From Candidatus Zhuqueibacterota bacterium (GTDB lineage Bacteria > Zhuqueibacterota > Zhuqueibacteria > Residuimicrobiales > Krinioviventaceae): a DNA stretch of 7,372 nucleotides. A program made the translations under genes and the position numbers. This document shows, in pieces, positions 5,306 to 7,372 of this stretch. How positions within the stretch are numbered: the stretch's first letter is position 1; the number at the start of each line of letters is the position of its first letter. The stretch spans positions 1 to 7,372 of the forward strand of contig RQOI01000509.1 of assembly GCA_003854995.1 (NCBI GenBank). Direction: 5' to 3'. Under the pieces are notes generated by a model. The model saw only the letters and a list, made by a program, of their open reading frames with translations. It did not search any database and was not told the DNA's origin.

Positions 5306-7007
5306 CTTTTTGCAGGACTGGCAGGTTGCCAAGATTGGCGTCATTGGTCCAGGCATTGTGGGGATGCCGATGGCGGCTCTGCTTGCGCAGGCAAAGATAA
5401 AAATAGGAGCATCCGCGCCGGCAAGAGTCGTTGTCATTCAGCGCCATTCGACGACATCGGGATGGAAGGTCGGGGCGATCAATGCGGGACGATCCACCAT
5501 CGGCGGAGTCGAGCCCACCCTTGACGATATCGTCTCTCAGGCCGTCGCCGCAGGCCTGCTCACGGCTTCGCATGATTACGCCGACTTGTCCGATGCTGAT
5601 GTGATCCTCATCTGCGTGCAAACGGATAAACGCGGCTTTGGTCCCGATTATGGGCCGCTGTTCGACGGTCTGAATCATCTCACACCAGCCCTGCAAAAAA
5701 GACCGGCGGGCAAAATTCCATTGATCATCTTTGAATCGACCCTGGCGCCGTCCTCCATGTGCACGCTGATCAAAGATTACTTTGCTGATGCCGGCCTGGT
5801 GGAGGGCCGTGATGTCCTGTTGGGAAACAGCCCCAATCGAGTGATGCCGGGGAGACTGGTGGAACGGGTGCGGTCTTCAGATAAAATTGTTGCCGGCATA
5901 AGCCCGATCACGCCCAAACTCATACAGCGACTCTATGCGCACATCGTGACCCAAGGAGAGTTGTTGCCGACCAACAGTCTCACGGCTGAGGTTGTTAAAA
6001 CCCTGGAGAACGCCTACCGCGATGTTCGGATTGCATTTTCCAGCGAAGTGGTGCGAATATGTGATCAAAATGACATTGATTTCTATCATGTGCGGGATCG
6101 CGTGAACGAGCGGTTGAGCCAGTCCGATGACGCCTCAAAGAATCCCGGCGTCGTCCCCAGCGGCGGCTTGCTCATTCCGGCCATCGGCGTTGGCGGCCAC
6201 TGCTTGCCAAAGGACGGCATCCTGCTCTGGTGGCGCAAGTTGGAATTCGAATCGGATGGACATCACAGCCTGATCTTGCAGGCGCGCACGATCAATGATG
6301 AATCGCCGGCGGAGACGATCAGACTCGCCGAAAGATCATTCGGCGACCTGACCGGCACATCCGTGGCGCTGCTCGGCGCGGCCTATCGATTCGATTCCGA
6401 AGACACGCGCAATTCGCCGACGCTGGTGCTGGCAAAACTGCTGCTCGATAAATCGTGTCGCGTGACCATTCACGATCCCTTTGTGAAGGTGACAGATCAA
6501 AATCTGCAGAAATTCAATCTCGGGCCGCACTTTAGCAATGATCTGCTGCAGTCATTGGCACAGGCAGAACTGATCATCCTCTGTGTTGCGCATCAATTCT
6601 ATCGGGACGCGAAAGAGCACATTCTCCGCAATGCCCCCCTCCTGCGTGGCGTAGTGGATGGCTGTAACCTTTTCAGCCGCTCAGACTTGGGCGACATCCC
6701 GTATATAGGCATAGGTAAAGGCAAAAATAGGCCAGAGGACGCACTCATTGATGCTGTCTATAACAGCTTTCGCGCGGTGGAGCGCGGCGTGGCAAATGAA
6801 GTTTTGGCCTTGGCCCATTTTCTGAACGACCATTACGCACAGGATGATTTCAATCGAATTACTTTTGCCGATGTGCAGAGATTGGCCTCGACGTGCGGCA
6901 CTGGCTGTCATATCGCCGATCCGGGTGCGATTCCGCCAGTGTCCGAAAATGATTTTTCATCGCGATTGGTGCACTGCGCGCAGCGGGCACTCCCATGCTC
7001 GAACTAG
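5292..7007 (+). CDS. UDP-glucose/GDP-mannose dehydrogenase-family nucleotide-sugar dehydrogenase with C-terminal extension
   Basis: A 571-residue enzyme expected to oxidise the C6 hydroxyl of a nucleotide sugar to a carboxylate in two NAD(P)-dependent steps. The Rossmann motif GPGIVG is at 19-24 and the EST motif at 148-150. The catalytic K236 and N240 lie in EVVKTLENAYRD, and the nucleophilic cysteine C304 in GVGGHCLPKD. The C-terminal UDP-binding domain ends near residue 475 at YIGIGKG. Three oddities: the second Rossmann strand ends VVVIQR (46-51) instead of with an acidic residue; the substrate loop reads SPNRVMPG, with N182 where related enzymes have a glutamate; and about 96 extra residues follow the usual end, including C535-x3-C539-H540. 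The start overlaps the asnB end by 14 bases, indicating translational coupling. The substrate could be UDP-glucose, UDP-GlcNAc or another sugar; sequence alone does not tell. Confidence 0.92.
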   Translation: MVENSFLQDWQVAKIGVIGPGIVGMPMAALLAQAKIKIGASAPARVVVIQRHSTTSGWKVGAINAGRSTIGGVEPTLDDIVSQAVAAGLLTASHDYADLSDADVILICVQTDKRGFGPDYGPLFDGLNHLTPALQKRPAGKIPLIIFESTLAPSSMCTLIKDYFADAGLVEGRDVLLGNSPNRVMPGRLVERVRSSDKIVAGISPITPKLIQRLYAHIVTQGELLPTNSLTAEVVKTLENAYRDVRIAFSSEVVRICDQNDIDFYHVRDRVNERLSQSDDASKNPGVVPSGGLLIPAIGVGGHCLPKDGILLWWRKLEFESDGHHSLILQARTINDESPAETIRLAERSFGDLTGTSVALLGAAYRFDSEDTRNSPTLVLAKLLLDKSCRVTIHDPFVKVTDQNLQKFNLGPHFSNDLLQSLAQAELIILCVAHQFYRDAKEHILRNAPLLRGVVDGCNLFSRSDLGDIPYIGIGKGKNRPEDALIDAVYNSFRAVERGVANEVLALAHFLNDHYAQDDFNRITFADVQRLASTCGTGCHIADPGAIPPVSENDFSSRLVHCAQRALPCSN

Positions 7008-7019
7008 CTTTTTTCCAAT

Positions 7020-7372
7020 ATGCCGATCATTTTGAAAAATAGTCTGAGATCAAAGACAGAGAGCTGGGGCATCGTCGGCGGCGGCCTGCTGGGCATGACG
7101 CTCGCCCATCGATTGGCGCAGCAGGGACGGCGCGTCACCCTGCTGGAAGCAGAGGCGCAGCTTGGTGGTCTGGCGAGCGCCTGGCAAATAGGCGTTATCA
7201 CGTGGGATCGATTTTATCATGTCATCCTGCTCTCCGATGCCCATACGCGCTCCCTGCTGCGCGAGATCGACGTCGAAAGAGATATAAAATGGGTGGAGAC
7301 AAAGACCGGATTTTACGCTGACGGCACGCTCCATTCCATGTCCAACACCTTTGAGTTTTTGCGTTTTCCGCC
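7020..7372 (+). CDS. FAD/NAD(P)-dependent oxidoreductase (amine oxidase/phytoene desaturase-like), 3'-truncated
   Basis: An open frame begins at ATG 7020 and runs off the window; 117 residues are visible. The N-terminus shows a dinucleotide-binding fold: GIVGGGLLG with GxGxxG at residues 20-25, VTLLEA ending in E43 (which would bind the ribose of FAD), then LGGLASAW (48-55). This order is typical of FAD-binding NAD(P)-binding-like (NAD_binding_8) flavoproteins, which are common in polysaccharide clusters. UDP-galactopyranose mutases and protoporphyrinogen oxidase-like proteins belong to the same fold group, so the reaction cannot be named from this fragment. The start follows the previous stop by 12 bases and is in the same frame. 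The upstream bases are T-rich (TTTTTTCC) with no Shine-Dalgarno, so translation probably depends on coupling or re-initiation. No alternative start precedes the Rossmann strand. Confidence 0.85.
   Translation, partial: MPIILKNSLRSKTESWGIVGGGLLGMTLAHRLAQQGRRVTLLEAEAQLGGLASAWQIGVITWDRFYHVILLSDAHTRSLLREIDVERDIKWVETKTGFYADGTLHSMSNTFEFLRFP

Noticed and set aside
7009..7014. T-run after the dehydrogenase stop, as a possible terminator
   Set aside because: No stable stem precedes it, and the next gene begins only a few bases later.

Overview
This window is a segment of an exopolysaccharide or surface-glycan biosynthesis locus. All recognisable genes lie on the + strand. It opens inside a gene for a bacterial tyrosine (BY) kinase of the Wzc/CpsD/CapB type and ends inside a gene for an FAD/NAD(P)-dependent oxidoreductase. 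Moderate GC that rises from left to right, Wzc-like chain-length control and tightly packed sugar-nucleotide genes suggest an environmental, probably Gram-negative bacterium. I cannot place it in a phylum from the sequence; a deep-branching FCB-type lineage is only a guess.

Layout: (1) 1-663, C-terminal kinase domain of the BY-kinase, ending in a tyrosine-rich tail. (2) 664-1011, a 348-base gap with no convincing gene or promoter; it holds a strong imperfect 12-bp hairpin (834-863) and a weak terminator-like structure just after the kinase gene. (3) 1012-2289, a membrane phosphoglycosyl transferase (sugar transferase) whose N-terminal part looks like a degenerate GGDEF domain. (4) 2324-3367, a Gfo/Idh/MocA sugar-nucleotide oxidoreductase. 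(5) 3374-5305, a glutamine-dependent asparagine synthase-like amidotransferase. (6) 5292-7007, a UDP-glucose/GDP-mannose dehydrogenase-family enzyme with unusual active-site and cofactor-pocket residues and a C-terminal extension of about 96 residues. (7) 7020-7372, start of an FAD-dependent oxidoreductase.

The last five genes sit 34, 6, -14 and 12 bases apart and are probably one transcription unit. A working model: the sugar transferase loads the first sugar phosphate onto the lipid carrier; the dehydrogenase makes a nucleotide-activated uronic acid; the Gfo/Idh/MocA enzyme oxidises a sugar ring position, typically C3; the AsnB-like enzyme may amidate a uronic acid carboxyl; the BY-kinase controls polymerisation and export. 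No aminotransferase, acyltransferase, flippase or polymerase is visible.

The most interesting observation is the sugar transferase. Its N-terminus aligns with a GGDEF domain in which the GGDEF signature is replaced by KNRTL, while an RxxD motif remains exactly five residues upstream, where the c-di-GMP inhibitory site lies. This raises the possibility of direct c-di-GMP control of the first step of polysaccharide assembly.
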